Source: Ailanthus altissimus
Taxonomy: Eukaryota > Streptophyta > Magnoliopsida > Sapindales > Simaroubaceae
DNA: 64,000 nucleotides
NCBI GenBank assembly: GCA_946807835.1
Contig: OX327700.1
Coordinates: 25,642,001 to 25,706,000 of the forward strand
Reading direction: 5' to 3'
Shown here piece by piece: positions 62,240 through 64,000 of the stretch. The translations under genes and the position numbers were made by a program. Every line of letters starts with the position of its first letter. Position 1 is the first letter of the stretch. Below the pieces are notes generated by a model, which searched no databases, had not been told where the DNA came from, and saw nothing but the letters and a program-made list of their open reading frames with translations.

Positions 62240-62420
62240 AAATTAAATAACTAAAAATTGGGCAAGATAGGTTATATTGCGCTTTATAATGAGCGTAATA
62301 GGTAAGGTGCGATATGTATTTATTGCACTTATATTTGAGCGCAATAAATTTTTATTGCACTTATATTTAGGTGCGATTTTTTTTTTTATCGCACCCTTAA
62401 TATTGGTGTGATTTTTTTTG
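62240..62420. repeat. Subterminal-repeat-like motif cluster
   Basis: Two direct copies of TTATTGCACTTATATTT (about 62319 and 62351), several TGCGAT/GAGCGCAAT-like motifs in both orientations, and a hairpin GGTGCGAT (62370-62377) with ATCGCACC (62388-62395). This pattern resembles subterminal regions of plant CACTA elements, but no terminus was found. Confidence 0.4.
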
Positions 62421-63420
62421 TCTTAATACTTTAATTTATGTTTTTATAATTTTATTTTATTATATATGACATGATTAATTTATATTATTTACAAAAAAAA
62501 TTATCTAAATTCTTATTTTTATTTAATTATTAATAAAGAATAAAAGAGTAATTTTATCTATTCATTAAGTCTTTTACTATAAAAATTAGAAAATAGAATA
62601 AATGGTTAAATTAATTTCGTGCCTTAAAATTCTGGCTATTTACAAAAATCTCCGAAGAATAAATTATTGGCTTTAAAATTAGGTAACGTAAACGAAGGGC
62701 GCATTTTTATGCGTAGAAGTAGTAATAATGCAGAGAGGAATCTTGTCTACATTTCATAATGGAAAGAAGCATCTATAAAAATTAAATAAAAAAAGAAAAA
62801 GCAAAGGCATAATGTCAAATCAACATTTTTAAAGAGCAATTGCCTTAACATATTCTTTTGTCTTAATTAAACGAACGATACGGAGTCCAAAGGAAGCATT
62901 TAGACATTGGAAGCAGCATCATTGAATTTCTAACAACGATATCAGCTGGTGGACGGGACAAAGTGAATCACATCTAACAATTAGCCCGCTTTCAGTTGTC
63001 GTTGGATTAATTATTAATTTGTAGACAAATAAAACGCGATTGCCAAAGCCAGAGGATTAAAATATAATCGACCTCAACTAACAAAAATTATTTTTGTATG
63101 TTTTAGGTTTTAATTGAGTTTATATATATATATATATATATAGGATTGAGTTTTAATTTAACTTGACATTTTTTTTTTGTTGAGTTTATTTTATTTTTAA
63201 ATATATATTTTTGAAATACTTGATAGAGTTTTCTTTTGAAAAAATATATGAACTTCTTTTATTAAATTGATTGAATAACTAAAATCTCTTTTTAATTCTC
63301 CCTTAAATCATAATTAAATTAAATTGAGTAAATTATAATTTCAATTAAATTAAATTAAATTATAAATTTATAATAGTATTAGACTCTTCAATGGAGACAA
63401 AAGATCAAAAATTGATAAAT
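62421..63420. other. AT-rich spacer
   Basis: No gene was found. It contains a (TA)11 run at 63121-63142. Confidence 0.4.
63121..63142. repeat. (TA)11 microsatellite
   Basis: An uninterrupted TA run of 22 bases. Confidence 0.9.
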
Positions 63421-64000
63421 GATTAAAGTAATAACAAAAATACTAAATTTTATAATTATAATTCAAAATCCATTAAATTTTATAATTATAATTCCATTAA
63501 ATTTTCTAATTCTAATCCCATTAAATTTTATAATTCTAATTTAAATTACAATTCTAATTTCATTAAAATTTATAATTCAAATTCCAAATTCAAATTTCAT
63601 TAAATTTTATAATTACAATTCTAATTACATTAAATTTTATAAATTAAATTCCATTAACTTTTAAAGTAATGCTACACTTTTTAAATAAATTTTCAAATTT
63701 TTTATACCAAATTTTTATGTCAAGCAATCATCGAGTGTGAAATTGTGCATAAGTCAAAATTACTTATTATATTGTTTCACTACTCAATAATTGATTGACA
63801 CATTATTTTAAATGATAAAATTTAAGATATTTTTTGGGGATTGTAGCATTATTCTAAATTTTATAAGTCTAGTTCCAATTTTATTGAATTTTATTATTCT
63901 AATTCTAAATCCATTTGATTCCAATTTCATTCAATTTTATACTTCTGATTCCAATTTCATTAAATTTTATAATTCTAATTCTAATTCTAATTTCAATTAC
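63420..64000. repeat. Imperfect AT-rich tandem array
   Basis: Repeated variants of CATTAAATTTTATAATTCTAATTC with unit lengths of roughly 20-30 bases, interrupted by a MITE at 63667-63851 and continuing past the right edge. Confidence 0.75.
63667..63851. mobile_element. MITE inserted in the AT-rich array
   Basis: A 185-bp segment with perfect 10-bp inverted ends, TAATGCTACA and TGTAGCATTA. It has no coding capacity and interrupts the surrounding repeat array, which resumes at about 63856. If the outer TA is the target duplication, the element proper would be 63669-63849. Confidence 0.75.

Overview
The window is nuclear DNA from a flowering plant, almost certainly a dicot. The evidence is AT-rich spacers, short exons separated by GT-AG introns, recognisable plant gene families and many plant LTR retrotransposons. 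The species cannot be told from the sequence. I found five protein-coding loci, all on the minus strand, and most of the remaining sequence that I can classify is transposable elements.

Genes, left to right: (1) the 5' part of a RINGv (RING-CH) E3-ligase-like gene, 187-1141, continuing past the left edge; (2) a broken copy of a CCCH zinc-finger tRNA (uracil-5-)-methyltransferase gene (TRM2A / AtC3H24 type), 11805-17747, with frameshifts in several exons and a hAT-type MITE in an exon; (3) an intact LOG2-like/LUL-type RING E3 ligase, 18797-25964, whose first intron is swollen by a Copia element; (4) an intact single-exon F-box/kelch-repeat gene, 33667-34839; (5) an intact 11-coding-exon kinase of the GRIK/SnAK type (upstream activator of SnRK1), 48476-53982. 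As I recall, genes 1, 4 and 5 have close relatives next to each other on Arabidopsis chromosome 5 (around At5g60550-At5g60580), so the window probably keeps an ancestral gene block stretched by repeats.

Mobile DNA: a truncated Copia relic (3018-5493); two related full-length LTRs without internal regions, each with a perfect 5-bp target duplication (5995-8173, plus; 28527-30615, minus); a TRIM (10185-10685); a degenerate Copia with perfect target duplication inside the LUL intron (20379-24531); a degenerate Gypsy with perfect target duplication (37192-43634) that carries a second, extremely compact TRIM (41777-42227); a decayed RICESLEEPER-type hAT transposon (about 55281-58066); a foldback element of about 1.16 kb (60141-61300); and several MITEs. 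The right end (58-64 kb) is gene-free and holds a 40-bp minisatellite (ten units) and AT-rich repeat arrays.

The most interesting point is the MITE in the methyltransferase gene. It is placed so that the target-site duplication and the element ends together form GT and AG splice sites, and removing it would keep the reading frame with two extra residues. No wholly new system such as a gene cluster of unknown function was found.
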